From JALORV01 sp963791235 (GTDB lineage Bacteria; Pseudomonadota; Gammaproteobacteria; Burkholderiales; Burkholderiaceae_F): a stretch of 64,000 bases of DNA. A model generated the notes under the pieces. The model worked only from the letters and a program-made list of their open reading frames with translations. It ran no database searches and had not been told where the DNA came from. A program made the translations under genes and the position numbers. Shown here one piece after another: positions 32,494 to 41,467 of the stretch. The stretch lies in the NCBI GenBank assembly GCA_963791235.1, contig CAWBRW010000029.1, positions 310,001 through 374,000 on the forward strand, given 5' to 3'. Each line of letters opens with the position of its first letter. Position 1 is the first letter of the stretch.

Positions 32494-33069
32494 CTATGGC
32501 GTGATCGCTCCAACCACCCAGTCGCCCCAGCCCTGCAACGGGCCGAGCGGATTGCGGTCCACCTGGAGTTCGAGCACGTTCGGCTGACCGCCGAAGACGG
32601 CATAGACCGCGCGGTCCTGGACGAACAGGATCAGTGCGGTAAAGGTCCACCCGCGCGACTCGGTTTCGCGGCGGAAGCGGAAAGCGTCGAGCCAGAAGTT
32701 GCCGACGCGGTCGTTGTTGATGCGTTTGATGTTCAACTGGTACCCGCTGCACCCTTTGCCCGCAATCAGGCAGTCGCGAATGCCCGGGTCGACGTCCGAG
32801 GCGTTAATCACGCCGCCGATCGGGAACCGAACCGCCACTTCGACGTGCGAAAGCAGGGTCACGGCCGGATTGACGTCCGAGAGTCCGACGCTGGCGAGAT
32901 CGGCCTTGGTGGTGGTGTAGGGCTTGATGGCCTCGACCATCGCCTTGGCGTCGTCGAAGGTTGCCCACTGCACTTCGGTCCGCACGGCCGATTTCGGCAG
33001 CAGTTCCGCGCAGCCGGCGACGGCGACGGTGATGACTGCAAGCAGGAACAGGGACACTAGGGACCGCAT
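32494..33069 (-). CDS. Conserved lipoprotein of unknown function
   Basis: A 191-residue protein with a lipoprotein signal peptide (SLVSLFLLAVITVAVAGC; the lipobox Cys is residue 20). The mature part has conserved-looking blocks YTTTKADL, VTLLSHVEVAVRFPIGGV, DPGIRDCLIAGKGCSGYQLNI, RVGNFWLDAFRFRRET and FGGQPNVLELQVDRNPLGPLQ. I have seen this pattern in other proteobacterial lipoproteins but know no function. The start ATG 33069 is preferred because the lipoprotein signal begins there; upstream in-frame ATGs (33099 and others) exist. Transcribed away from mrdA. Confidence 0.75.
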   Translation of the reverse strand: MRSLVSLFLLAVITVAVAGCAELLPKSAVRTEVQWATFDDAKAMVEAIKPYTTTKADLASVGLSDVNPAVTLLSHVEVAVRFPIGGVINASDVDPGIRDCLIAGKGCSGYQLNIKRINNDRVGNFWLDAFRFRRETESRGWTFTALILFVQDRAVYAVFGGQPNVLELQVDRNPLGPLQGWGDWVVGAITP

Positions 33070-33391
33070 CGTTCGGCCCGATAACACTCCTTTCTGCATC
33101 ATCGCCGCGCGTGACGGTCGCGCGTTGTGGCGTGTCAAACGCGGGCGCGAAAGGCACTGGCAGCCGCCCGGACGGCAGCCGGCTGCCAGTCGTAGTTGGC
33201 AGCCCCGCAGCTCGCCCGGACCAGGCGTTGATCCGGCCCGATTTCCACGCATGGCGGGAGGACGGCACTCCTATAATGGCTCGATCTTGTGCCCGCGCCT
33301 GTACTGCTGCCCCTCCGAGTGCGAAACCGTGGTTTGATGCCGTTGCCAAGGCGGCCCGCCGCGCCTGCCGTTGGCGCCTTCATCCGCTCCC
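33070..33391. promoter_or_regulatory. Intergenic region with promoter for mrdA-rodA-rlpA
   Basis: 322 bases between the divergent lipoprotein gene and mrdA. TATAAT at 33272-33277 is a perfect -10 hexamer, but the -35 at the right distance (GCATGG) is poor. It is the best promoter candidate for the mrdA operon. Nothing else recognisable. Confidence 0.4.
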
Positions 33392-35395
33392 ATGCCGACT
33401 AGACCTTGGTTGCGCCGCCGGCGCCGCTCCAGCGGCGACGAGTTGTCGTTCGGCCCGCGCTCGGCAACGATGCGCAATCCCGAGCGCGAGGTGCATTACT
33501 TCCGCCTGCGCGTTCTCGTGGCAATGGCGTTCGTCCTCTTCTGCTTCACGCTGCTCGGCGCCCGCTTCGCCTGGCTGCAAGTGGTAAAGCATGAGGCTTA
33601 CCTGGCGCAGGCGGAGCAGAACCGCATTGCGGTTCTGCCGGTGGCGCCGAATCGTGGACTGATCAAGGATCGTAACGGACGCATCATTGCGCGCAACTAT
33701 TCCGCCTACACGCTGGAAATCACGCCATCGAAGGTGGCGAGTCTCGAGCAGACAATCGATCAGCTGGCGCAGGTCGTCGAGGTTCAGCCGCGCGACCGAC
33801 GACGCTTCAAGAAGCTGATGGAGGACACCAAGCGCTTCGATTCGGTGCCCATCCGCACGCGCCTCTCCGACGAGGAAGTCGCCCGCTTCACGGCGCAGCG
33901 CTACCGGTTTCCCGGTGTCGAGCTGCGTGCGCGGCTGTTCCGCGATTACCCGCTGGGACAGGTGGGCTCTCACATGCTGGGCTACATCGGCCGCATCTCG
34001 CAGCGCGACCTGGAGCGCATCGAAAAGCTGGGCGACCCGGCTGCCTACGCGGGCACCGACCACATGGGCAAGCTCGGCATCGAGCAGAGCTACGAGAGCG
34101 AGCTGCATGGCACGACCGGCTACGAGGAAGTCGAAATCACCGCCGGTGGCCGGGCGGTGCGGACGCTCAAGCGCACGCCGTCGCTGCCGGGAAATAACCT
34201 GACGCTGTCTGTCGACATCGAGTTGCAGAAGGTGGTGGAGCAGGCCTTCGGTGACCGGCGTGGCGCGTTGATCGCGATCGAGCCGAAGACCGGAGACGTG
34301 CTCGCCTTCGTCTCGATGCCGAACTTCGATCCCAATCTGTTCGTCGACGGCATCGACCCGAAGAACTGGGACGAGCTCAACAACGATCCGGACAAGCCGC
34401 TGCTCAACCGTGCGCTGCGCGGCACCTATCCGATCGGCTCCACCTACAAGCCCTTCCTCGCGCTCGCTGCGCTCGAGACCGGCAAGCGCAGGACCGATAC
34501 CATCATTCACGACAACGGCACATTCGTCTTCGGCAACCGCGTGTTCCGCGATTCGAACAAGGTGCCGCTCGGTGCGGTCGACATGCACCGCTCGATCGTC
34601 AAGTCGAGCGACATCTACTACTACCAGCTCGCCAACGACCTGGGGGTCGACGCGATCCACGACTTCATGAAGCCCTGGGGCTTCGGCCAGATCACCGGCA
34701 TTGACGTCGAGGGCGAACAGACCGGCATCCTGCCGTCGACCGCGTGGAAGGAACGCCGCTTCAAGCAGAAGTGGTATCCGGGCGAGACGATCTCGATCGG
34801 GATCGGCCAGGGTTACAACGCCTTCACGCTGCTGCAGCTGGCTCACGCGACGGCCAACCTCGCCAATGACGGCGTGGTGATGAAGCCGCACCTGGTCAAG
34901 GAGGTCGAGGACCTGCGCACCGGAGAAAAACGCCCAACAGTGCCGAAGGAGAGCTACCAAATTGCGGTCAAGGCTGAGCACATGAAGTTCGTGCGCGACG
35001 CGATGGTCGACGTCAATATCAGTGGCACCGGCCGCGTCGCGTTCCAGGGCGCGCCGTACAAGGTCGGCGGCAAGACCGGAACGGCACAGGTCGTCGGCAT
35101 CAAGCAGGGCGAGAAATACAACGAGGCGCGGGTCGCCGAGCGCCATCGCGATCATTCGCTTTTTATCGCCTTTGCGCCGGCGGATGACCCGAAGATCGCG
35201 ATCGCGGTCCTGGTCGAGAACGGCGGCTTTGGCGCGCGGGCGGCGGCACCGATCGCACGTGCAGCGATCGACTACTACCTGCTCGGCAAGAAGCCAACGG
35301 GTCCGACGCCTATAGACGACGGGCCCGATGATGAGGAAGTGCCGCGCGCGGTGGCCGTCGCACCGCCGGTCGCCCCAGCGCGGAGCGTGCGATGA
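33392..35395 (+). CDS. mrdA: Penicillin-binding protein 2 (elongation transpeptidase)
   Basis: About 667 residues. A short basic N terminus, one membrane helix (VLVAMAFVLFCFTLLGARF), the pedestal domain with NRGLIKDRNG and LFRDYPLGQVGSHMLGYIG, then the transpeptidase with SxxK in GSTYKPFLAL, SxN-equivalent SSD in KSSDIYYYQLAND and KTG in GGKTGTAQVVG. PBP2 makes cross-links in the side wall with RodA. ATG 33392 gives a 26-residue extension with normal codon use; the ATG at 33470 (MRNPEREVHYFRLRV) matches homologues better, and neither has a good Shine-Dalgarno. The stop overlaps rodA by four bases. Confidence 0.95.
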   Translation: MPTRPWLRRRRRSSGDELSFGPRSATMRNPEREVHYFRLRVLVAMAFVLFCFTLLGARFAWLQVVKHEAYLAQAEQNRIAVLPVAPNRGLIKDRNGRIIARNYSAYTLEITPSKVASLEQTIDQLAQVVEVQPRDRRRFKKLMEDTKRFDSVPIRTRLSDEEVARFTAQRYRFPGVELRARLFRDYPLGQVGSHMLGYIGRISQRDLERIEKLGDPAAYAGTDHMGKLGIEQSYESELHGTTGYEEVEITAGGRAVRTLKRTPSLPGNNLTLSVDIELQKVVEQAFGDRRGALIAIEPKTGDVLAFVSMPNFDPNLFVDGIDPKNWDELNNDPDKPLLNRALRGTYPIGSTYKPFLALAALETGKRRTDTIIHDNGTFVFGNRVFRDSNKVPLGAVDMHRSIVKSSDIYYYQLANDLGVDAIHDFMKPWGFGQITGIDVEGEQTGILPSTAWKERRFKQKWYPGETISIGIGQGYNAFTLLQLAHATANLANDGVVMKPHLVKEVEDLRTGEKRPTVPKESYQIAVKAEHMKFVRDAMVDVNISGTGRVAFQGAPYKVGGKTGTAQVVGIKQGEKYNEARVAERHRDHSLFIAFAPADDPKIAIAVLVENGGFGARAAAPIARAAIDYYLLGKKPTGPTPIDDGPDDEEVPRAVAVAPPVAPARSVR

Positions 35396-36510
35396 ACGAA
35401 GCGAGCGTCAGCCGCCGCGTCGGGCTCTGGGTCCGTCCCTACCTGACGGTGTTCGATCCGTCGCTGATCGCGGTTGTCGGCTGTCTGGGTGTCATCGGGC
35501 TGGTGACGTTGTACTCGGCCGGTTTTGACTTTCCTTGGCGCGTGACCGACCAGATGCGCAACTTCGGCGTGGCGCTTGGCGTCATGTTTGTCGTTGCAAA
35601 CCTTCCTCCGCAAGTCCTGATGCGGATCTCAGTGCCTGTCTACCTGGTCGGGGTCGCGTTGCTGGTGGCCACCGAGATCGGAGGGGTCACGGTGAAAGGC
35701 GCCACACGCTGGCTGGATATCGGTGTGGGCCGTATCCAGCCCTCGGAAATCATGAAACTCGGCCTGCCGATGATGCTGGCCTGGTACTTCCACAAGCGTG
35801 AAGGCGGCCTGCGTTCGTTCGATTTCGCGGTGGCTGCGGTGCTCGTGCTGGTGCCGGTGGGGCTGATCGTCAAGCAGCCGGACCTCGGAACGGCACTCCT
35901 GGTGCTGGCCGCGGGATCATTCGTCATCTTCTTCGCCGGGCTGCCTTGGAAGTGGCTGGGCGGAATGATCGTCGCCGGTGTCGCCGCGCTGCCGCTGGCG
36001 TGGACAATGCTGCATGACTACCAGCGCGAACGCATCCTGACGCTGATCGATCCGTCCACCGACCCGCTCGGCAAGGGCTTTCACACGCTGCAGGCAATGA
36101 TTGCGATCGGCTCTGGAGGCCTGTTCGGCAAGGGCTGGATGCAGGGCACGCAGACGCATCTCGAGTTCATCCCCGAGCGCACCAGCGACTTCATCTTCGC
36201 CGTGTATTCGGAGGAGTTCGGGCTGGTCGGCAACCTCGTGCTGGTGCTGCTGTTCCTGGCGCTCATCTGGCGGGCGCTGGCGATCGCGCTCAACGCGCCG
36301 ACGATGTTCGCGCGACTGCTGGCGGCAGCGATCGCGCTGATCATCTTCACCTACGCGTTCGTCAACATGGGGATGGTGAGCGGCATCCTGCCGGTCGTGG
36401 GCGTGCCGCTGCCCTTCATCAGCTACGGTGGCACCGCGCTGGTCACCCTCGGCATGGCCTGCGGCATGCTGATGTCGATCGGCGCCAATCGCAAGCTGGT
36501 GCAGAGCTGA
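35392..36510 (+). CDS. rodA: SEDS glycosyltransferase RodA
   Basis: A 372-residue integral membrane protein with about ten helices, the peptidoglycan polymerase of the elongasome that pairs with PBP2. The SEDS signatures are present: GATRWLDIGVGRIQPSEIMKL, the catalytic Asp region after VKQPDLGTALLVLA, PERTSDFIFAVYSEEFGL and the C-terminal GVPLPFISYGGTALVTLG. Start and stop overlap with the neighbouring genes by four and one bases. Confidence 0.97.
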   Translation: MNEASVSRRVGLWVRPYLTVFDPSLIAVVGCLGVIGLVTLYSAGFDFPWRVTDQMRNFGVALGVMFVVANLPPQVLMRISVPVYLVGVALLVATEIGGVTVKGATRWLDIGVGRIQPSEIMKLGLPMMLAWYFHKREGGLRSFDFAVAAVLVLVPVGLIVKQPDLGTALLVLAAGSFVIFFAGLPWKWLGGMIVAGVAALPLAWTMLHDYQRERILTLIDPSTDPLGKGFHTLQAMIAIGSGGLFGKGWMQGTQTHLEFIPERTSDFIFAVYSEEFGLVGNLVLVLLFLALIWRALAIALNAPTMFARLLAAAIALIIFTYAFVNMGMVSGILPVVGVPLPFISYGGTALVTLGMACGMLMSIGANRKLVQS

Positions 36511-37487
36511 TGTGGCCCGGCGCGCGCCCGCTTGCGGTCGCGGCGCTGGCGGCGCTGATCGCAGCGTGCGGCACCACCCCAAAGAAGGCCGGCTATTACC
36601 AGGACGACGGCCCGCCCGATCGCGTACCGGCGGACATTGCGGCGATTCCCGATGCGGTGCCCCGTCTCGAGCCGCTCAATCGAGCCACCAGCAAGCCGTA
36701 CACCGCGCTCGGCCGCACCTATACGCCGCTGGCCGGTGATGCGTCGTTCCGCCAGCGCGGCATGGCCTCCTGGTACGGCCGCCAGTTCCACGGCAACCGC
36801 ACGGCCAACGGCGAGACCTACGACATGTTCGCGATGACGGCGGCGCACCCGATCCTGCCGATCCCGAGCTACGTGCGCGTCACCAACGTACGCAGCGGCC
36901 GGAGCGTCATCGTCCGGGTCAACGATCGAGGGCCGTTCAAGCACGACCGCGTCATCGATCTCTCGTATGCGGCTGCGACCAAGCTCGGCATTGCAGCGGC
37001 CGGTACCGGTGAAGTGGAGGTCGAGCGCATCACGATGACGCAGATCGCCACTGGGGACTACCGGCGCGGCGAGCGCGCGGCGCCGGCAATCGTCACGGCG
37101 GCCGCGCCAACGATCGCGGCGTCGCCATCCGCGGCCGCAGTGCCTTCAGAGGTGATCGTTCCCGTCGGTGCGGCTACGGCGACGGTCGCCGCCGCGAGCG
37201 AAGGGGCGCCTATTGCGACGCCGACTGCATCATCGCAGCGTGGCTGGAGCGTGCAGCTCGGGGCTTTTGCGCAGGAAGCCAATGCCGAGGCGCTCGCCGG
37301 CCGTGCTGCGGCGCTGCTCGCCTTCCTCGATCCGGATGCGCTCAATGCCGGGACCCCGCGCGTGGAACGCGATGGCGGGGTCTATCGCGTGCTGGTGGGC
37401 GCCACGGCTGACCGGGGTGCGGCGCAGGTGCTGGCCCGCGAACTCGAGAAAGTGCTCGAGCGGCCGACGACGCTGTTGTTGCGCTAG
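36510..37487 (+). CDS. rlpA: Septal ring lytic transglycosylase RlpA, lipoprotein
   Basis: A 325-residue lipoprotein (signal AVAALAALIAAC). The double-psi beta-barrel domain (about residues 80-175) carries the lytic transglycosylase surface: GMASWYGRQFHGNRTANGE, then VRVNDRGPFKHDRVIDLS. An Ala-rich linker leads to a C-terminal SPOR domain (SVQLGAFAQEANAEAL to the end) that binds glycan strands lacking stem peptides. It shares a base with the rodA stop and overlaps the converging rsmI stop by four bases. Confidence 0.93.
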   Translation: MWPGARPLAVAALAALIAACGTTPKKAGYYQDDGPPDRVPADIAAIPDAVPRLEPLNRATSKPYTALGRTYTPLAGDASFRQRGMASWYGRQFHGNRTANGETYDMFAMTAAHPILPIPSYVRVTNVRSGRSVIVRVNDRGPFKHDRVIDLSYAAATKLGIAAAGTGEVEVERITMTQIATGDYRRGERAAPAIVTAAAPTIAASPSAAAVPSEVIVPVGAATATVAAASEGAPIATPTASSQRGWSVQLGAFAQEANAEALAGRAAALLAFLDPDALNAGTPRVERDGGVYRVLVGATADRGAAQVLARELEKVLERPTTLLLR

Positions 37488-38386
37488 GGCTTGCGACGCC
37501 GCTCGAGCGCGATGCCGTAGACCTGCTCGCGCGGCACGCCGGTCATGCGGCTGACGATGGCCGCGGCACGTGCCGGCGGCAGTTCCTCGAGCAGGGCCTC
37601 GAGCAAGCGTTCGCCATCCTGATCGAGAGCGGCAGGCACCCTGGACTCGTCGGCATCGACGATCACGACGTACTCGCCCCTCTCCTCGGGGATAAAGTGG
37701 GCGAGTTCCTTCGCCGATAGCGCAATGATGGTCTCGAAACGCTTGGTCAGCTCGCGCGCCAGCACGACGCGACGATCGGGCGCGAGCAGCCGCGCGAGCC
37801 CGGCGAGCAGAGCGTGGATCCGATGAGGGGCTTCGAACAGGACGGTTGCGTCGCTGTCGGACGCGATCTCGCGCAGGTGCCGCTCGCGCTCGCGCGCTGC
37901 TGCAGGCAGGAACCCGGCGAAGCGGAAGCCGTGACTGGTGAGCCCGGCGGCCGATATTGCCGCAACGGCGCTGCTCGCCCCGGGCACGGGCACCACGCGC
38001 CGGCCCGCCTCGAGCGCCGCGCTCACGATTCGAGCCCCTGGATCGGACACGGCCGGCGTTCCGGCATCGGTGACGAGTGCGACGCGCTGCCCCTGGGCCA
38101 GCCGCTCGAGGATCGCGGCGGCGGCCGCGCGTTCATTATGTTCATGGGCGGCCAGCAATGGCGTTTCGATCCCGAAACGCGCGAGCAGCGGTCCCGTCAG
38201 TCGTTTGTCTTCCGCCGCGATCACGTCGACCCGTGCCAGCACCCAGAGGGCACGCAGTGTGATGTCCGCCGCATTTCCGATCGGCAGCGCAACTACATAC
38301 AATGCCCCGACAGGCAGCTCCTGTTCGGCCAGTCCCGCCCGCGCGGTCAGGTCGTCATGCCTCGAATCGTTCGCGCCCGGGCCCAT
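37484..38386 (-). CDS. rsmI: 16S rRNA 2'-O-ribose C1402 methyltransferase
   Basis: A 300-residue SAM-dependent methyltransferase of the tetrapyrrole-methylase fold. LYVVALPIGNAADITLRAL, AEDKRLTGPLL, VALVTDAGTPAVSDPGA and PVPGASSAVAAISAAGL are the family blocks. It methylates C1402 of 16S rRNA together with RsmH. The ATG at 38384-38386 is two-base-overlapped with the lpoA ATG on the other strand, and no Shine-Dalgarno is seen, so a start nearer LYVV is possible. Divergent rsmI/lpoA is the conserved arrangement. Confidence 0.92.
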   Translation of the reverse strand: MGPGANDSRHDDLTARAGLAEQELPVGALYVVALPIGNAADITLRALWVLARVDVIAAEDKRLTGPLLARFGIETPLLAAHEHNERAAAAAILERLAQGQRVALVTDAGTPAVSDPGARIVSAALEAGRRVVPVPGASSAVAAISAAGLTSHGFRFAGFLPAAARERERHLREIASDSDATVLFEAPHRIHALLAGLARLLAPDRRVVLARELTKRFETIIALSAKELAHFIPEERGEYVVIVDADESRVPAALDQDGERLLEALLEELPPARAAAIVSRMTGVPREQVYGIALERRRKP

Positions 38387-39521
38387 GAATCGTTCACGAC
38401 TGCTGTCGACCTCATTGCGGAGCTTGTTGCTGCTGGCGGCAAGTGTCGCATGGGCGGTGCAGGCGCAGACCCCGGCGACGCCGCCCGAAGCGTCCGCCCC
38501 CCAGGCAGCCAGCGGTCGTGCCGCGATGCTGCTGCTGTTGCCGGCGCAGTCGACGGCCTTTGCTCGGCCGGCCGAGGCGGTTCGCGAAGGCTTTTTCGCG
38601 GCCCACAAGGTGAGCGGCGACGACGTCGCGCTGCAGGTCGTGGAAACCGACGACAGCGCCGAACAGCTGGCCGCGGCGCTGGCCTCCGCGCGAGATCGCG
38701 GCGTCGCTGTGATCGTGGGTCCGCTGCGTCGTGCCGCGGTCATGGACGTCGTCGAGGGCGGGCGTACCACCGTGCCACTGCTGGCGCTCAATTTCCCGGA
38801 GTCTGACGGCGCCGCGCTACCGACCATGCTGGCGGTCGCGCTTTCGCTGGAGGTCGAGGCCCAGCGCGTGGCGAAGATGGCGCTATCGGAGTTCGTCGGA
38901 CAGCGCAGCGCCGACACGCGGCCGCGCATCGCCATCATTACGCGTCCCGCAAGCCTCGAGCGCCGCATTGCGACTGCCTATATGACCACATTGCGCAGCG
39001 AAGGTGAGGTACCGCTGCTGATCGAATGGACGCCGGCCACCGCAGCCAGCGTCGGCAAGCAGCTTGCGGCACCCGGCCTCGAGGCGGTCTTTCTTGCACT
39101 GACCGCCCGCGACGCGGCGCAGATGCGTGCGCTGATTCCGCGCGAAGCGCAGGTGTTCGGCACCTCGCTCCTCAACGCAGGCGATCCGCGCGCCTCGCCC
39201 GACGCTGCGACGCTCGCACACGACCTCGAGGGCGTGCGCTTCGTCGACATGCCGTGGCTGCTGGAGCCGGATCACAGCGGGGTCATGGTGTATCCGCGCT
39301 TCGCAGCAGCGCAGTCAATGGAGATGGTGCGGCTTTATGCACTCGGCATCGACGCCTATCGCATCGCGTCCGCCTGGATGAAGGGCGAGCGGCGCTTCGA
39401 CATCGACGGAGTGACCGGGCGTCTGCACATCGACCGGTCGCGGTCGCTGCGTGTCGACCGTACGCCGGTGCTCGCCACCTACCGCGGCGGTGAGTTGCGG
39501 CGCATCGACATCGCGCGCTGA
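38385..39521 (+). CDS. LpoA-like penicillin-binding protein activator
   Basis: A 378-residue exported protein with the periplasmic-binding-protein-like fold of LpoA. The signal peptide (LRSLLLLAASVAWAVQA) lacks a lipobox Cys, unlike E. coli LpoA. Conserved blocks include AMLLLLPAQSTAFARPAEAVREGFFA, IVGPLRRAAV, VPLLALNFP and the C-terminal DAYRIASAWMKGERRFDIDGVTGRLHID. LpoA activates the bifunctional PBP1A; this homologue lacks the TPR domain, a common shortened form. The position between divergent rsmI and yraN supports the call. Confidence 0.82.
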   Translation: MNRSRLLSTSLRSLLLLAASVAWAVQAQTPATPPEASAPQAASGRAAMLLLLPAQSTAFARPAEAVREGFFAAHKVSGDDVALQVVETDDSAEQLAAALASARDRGVAVIVGPLRRAAVMDVVEGGRTTVPLLALNFPESDGAALPTMLAVALSLEVEAQRVAKMALSEFVGQRSADTRPRIAIITRPASLERRIATAYMTTLRSEGEVPLLIEWTPATAASVGKQLAAPGLEAVFLALTARDAAQMRALIPREAQVFGTSLLNAGDPRASPDAATLAHDLEGVRFVDMPWLLEPDHSGVMVYPRFAAAQSMEMVRLYALGIDAYRIASAWMKGERRFDIDGVTGRLHIDRSRSLRVDRTPVLATYRGGELRRIDIAR

Positions 39522-39919
39522 TGCCGACTCGAGGACGCGTCGGCGCGCGGCCGGGCCCGTCGGTGCGAACGCCGAAGCAGCGTGCCGGAGATGCGGCCGA
39601 GGACGCAGCCGCCCGCTACCTCGCCCGTCACGGGTGCACGCTGATTGCCCGCAATGCCCGCTATCCGGAGGGCGAACTTGATCTGATCATGCGCGAACGC
39701 GACGTCCTGGTGTTTGTCGAAGTACGCATGCGCAGCAGCACGGCGTATGGTGGGGCGGCGTCCAGTGTTGACCGCTTCAAGCAGAAACGACTGATGCGCG
39801 CGGCCCAGCACTGGTTGCTTCAGCACTACGGCGAGCGCTGGCCGGCATGTCGCCTCGACGTCGTCAGCGTCGATGGCGATGGCACAATCGAGTGGATCCG
39901 CGACGCCTTCGCGGCATAG
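39521..39919 (+). CDS. yraN: YraN family (UPF0102) nuclease-like protein
   Basis: A 132-residue protein of the YraN family with the Holliday-junction-resolvase-like PD-(D/E)xK fold. GDAAEDAAARYLARHGCTLIARNAR, GELDLIMRERDVLVFVEVRMR (D and ExR in place of ExK) and FKQKRLMRAAQHWL are visible. Exact function unknown. ATG shares one base with the lpoA stop. The phosphosugar-binding gene diaA that usually lies between yraN and dolP is absent here. Confidence 0.93.
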   Translation: MPTRGRVGARPGPSVRTPKQRAGDAAEDAAARYLARHGCTLIARNARYPEGELDLIMRERDVLVFVEVRMRSSTAYGGAASSVDRFKQKRLMRAAQHWLLQHYGERWPACRLDVVSVDGDGTIEWIRDAFAA

Positions 39920-39931
39920 GAGTCTGTAGGA

Positions 39932-40603
39932 ATGAACCGCATCATCGTGCGTCTCACCTGCGCCGCGCTCATCGCGGCGACGACGGGTGCCTGTGCCCCC
40001 CTGCTCGTCGGTGTGGTGGTTGCCGGCACCGCGCTCGTCGCCACCGATCGGCGCACGACCGGATCGCAGGTCGACGACCAGACGATCCAGCTGCGCGTCG
40101 CCAACGAACTGTCTGCCGCACTGGGCAAGCTGCCAGTGCACATCAACGTCAACAGCTTCGATCGCAAGGTGCTGCTGACCGGCGAGGTCCCGGACGAGGC
40201 CACCAAGGCGCGTGCCGGTGCAATCGCGACGGCTTCGCAGAATGTGCGGGCGGTTGTCAACGAACTCGCGATCCTGCCGCCGAGCTCGGTGTCCGACCGC
40301 ACCGCCGACACCGCGCTCGCGACGAAGGTGCGGGCGGCCTTCGTGAACACGCGCGAGATCGCCTTCAACTCGGTGGAGATCGTCACCGAACGCGGCATCG
40401 TCTACCTGCTCGGCCTCGTGACCGAGCATGAAGGGCAGATCGTTGCGCAGGTGGCGAGCAAGGTGTCCGGCGTGAAACAGGTGATCAAGGTATTCGACTA
40501 CGCGTCGAAGGAAGAGATCGATCGACGGCGCGCGACCACGGCGACCGGGGCCACGCCGACGGCGCCCGCAACTGCTCCGGCAGCGACGCCCGCGGCAAAA
40601 TAG
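39932..40603 (+). CDS. dolP: Dual-BON lipoprotein (DolP/YraP-like)
   Basis: A 223-residue lipoprotein: signal peptide to ATTGAC (lipobox TGAC) then PLLVGVVVAGTALVATDRRTTGSQVDDQTI. Two BON domains follow (about 50-115 and 130-195), each with the pattern of a helix, VNVNSFDRKVLLTGEVP and EIVTERGIVYLLGLV. The C terminus is an Ala/Pro-rich tail. DolP helps outer-membrane integrity and BAM function in E. coli. Twelve bases after yraN, so it belongs to the same transcript. Confidence 0.9.
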   Translation: MNRIIVRLTCAALIAATTGACAPLLVGVVVAGTALVATDRRTTGSQVDDQTIQLRVANELSAALGKLPVHINVNSFDRKVLLTGEVPDEATKARAGAIATASQNVRAVVNELAILPPSSVSDRTADTALATKVRAAFVNTREIAFNSVEIVTERGIVYLLGLVTEHEGQIVAQVASKVSGVKQVIKVFDYASKEEIDRRRATTATGATPTAPATAPAATPAAK

Positions 40604-40730
40604 CCACGGCAGGAGCGGGCGGCCCTTGGCTGTTTGGCAGCCGAAGGTTACGGCGCGTCGCTTGGCGGCATGCTATCGCCGGCGGATACAAGGTGATCAA
40701 CGGTCACTTCGTCCATTGCGCGTGCGGGCC

Positions 40731-40778
40731 CTTGACTTATAGTGCGCCGCTCCCGAAGGCCTGAAGGCCTGCGGGAGC
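40731..40778 (+). promoter_or_regulatory. Promoter region and leader hairpin of lemA
   Basis: A -10 like TATAGT lies at about 40737-40742 after TTGCGC-16, a modest promoter. The transcript then begins with GCTCCCG-a-AGGCCT-ga-AGGCCT-g-CGGGAGC (40749-40778), a long stem with one mismatch that lies 15 bases before the Shine-Dalgarno. It may stabilise the mRNA or affect expression. Confidence 0.45.
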
Positions 40779-40803
40779 TCCGAATTTCCAGATGGAGGGT
40801 GAA

Positions 40804-41391
40804 ATGGGCTGGATCATCGTGCTCGCCGTTCTCGCGGTTGTCGTCTTCTGGGCGGTCGGGGCGTACAACCGTCTGGTCAGCCTGCGCAACAAGTTCAAGA
40901 ACGCCTTTGCGCAGATCGACGTCCAGCTCAAGCGCCGTTACGACCTGATCCCGAATCTGGTCGAGACCGCGAAGGGCTACATGAAGCACGAGCGCGAGAC
41001 GCTCGAGAAGGTGATTGCCGCCCGCAACACCGCAGTGACGGCGAACGCGGCAGCTGCGGCCGACCCCGGAAGTGCGAGCGCGATGCAGGGGCTGATCGTC
41101 GCCGAAGGTGCGCTCTCTGGCGCACTGTCGCGGCTGTTTGCGCTGGTCGAGGCCTATCCGGACCTGAAAGCCAACCAGAACATGATGCAGCTCACCGAGG
41201 AGCTGACCGGCACCGAGAACAAGATTTCGTTCGCGCGGCAGGCGTTCAACGACTCGGTGATGAGCTACAACACCGCATCACAGCAGTTCCCGACCAACGT
41301 GATCGCCGGCATGTTCACCTTTGCACCGGCGGAACTGTTGCAGGCGACCGAAGGCGACGAAGAGCGCAAGCCGGTCCGCGTGCAGTTCTGA
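40804..41391 (+). CDS. lemA: LemA family protein
   Basis: A 195-residue protein with one N-terminal membrane helix (GWIIVLAVLAVVVFWAVGAY) and a cytoplasmic or periplasmic four-helix-like body. NRLVSLRNKFKNAFAQIDVQLKRRYDLIPNLVETAKGYM is the family block, followed by LTEELTGTENKISFARQAFND and the closing PVRVQF. Function unknown, though it is often encoded next to M48/HtpX-like proteases, as here. ATG 40804 follows GGAGGGTGA with good spacing; the upstream in-frame ATG at 40792 lacks it. Confidence 0.92.
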   Translation: MGWIIVLAVLAVVVFWAVGAYNRLVSLRNKFKNAFAQIDVQLKRRYDLIPNLVETAKGYMKHERETLEKVIAARNTAVTANAAAAADPGSASAMQGLIVAEGALSGALSRLFALVEAYPDLKANQNMMQLTEELTGTENKISFARQAFNDSVMSYNTASQQFPTNVIAGMFTFAPAELLQATEGDEERKPVRVQF

Positions 41392-41467
41392 TCGGATACC
41401 GCAGCGGGCGGCTCGCTCCGGCGAGCTGCGCTGACGCGCCGGCGTCGTTCGTCGCGCCCCGTTCACG

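Noticed and set aside
33380..35155. 591-residue open frame opposite mrdA
   Set aside because: Shadow of PBP2. Composition is typical of antisense frames and nothing resembles a known protein.
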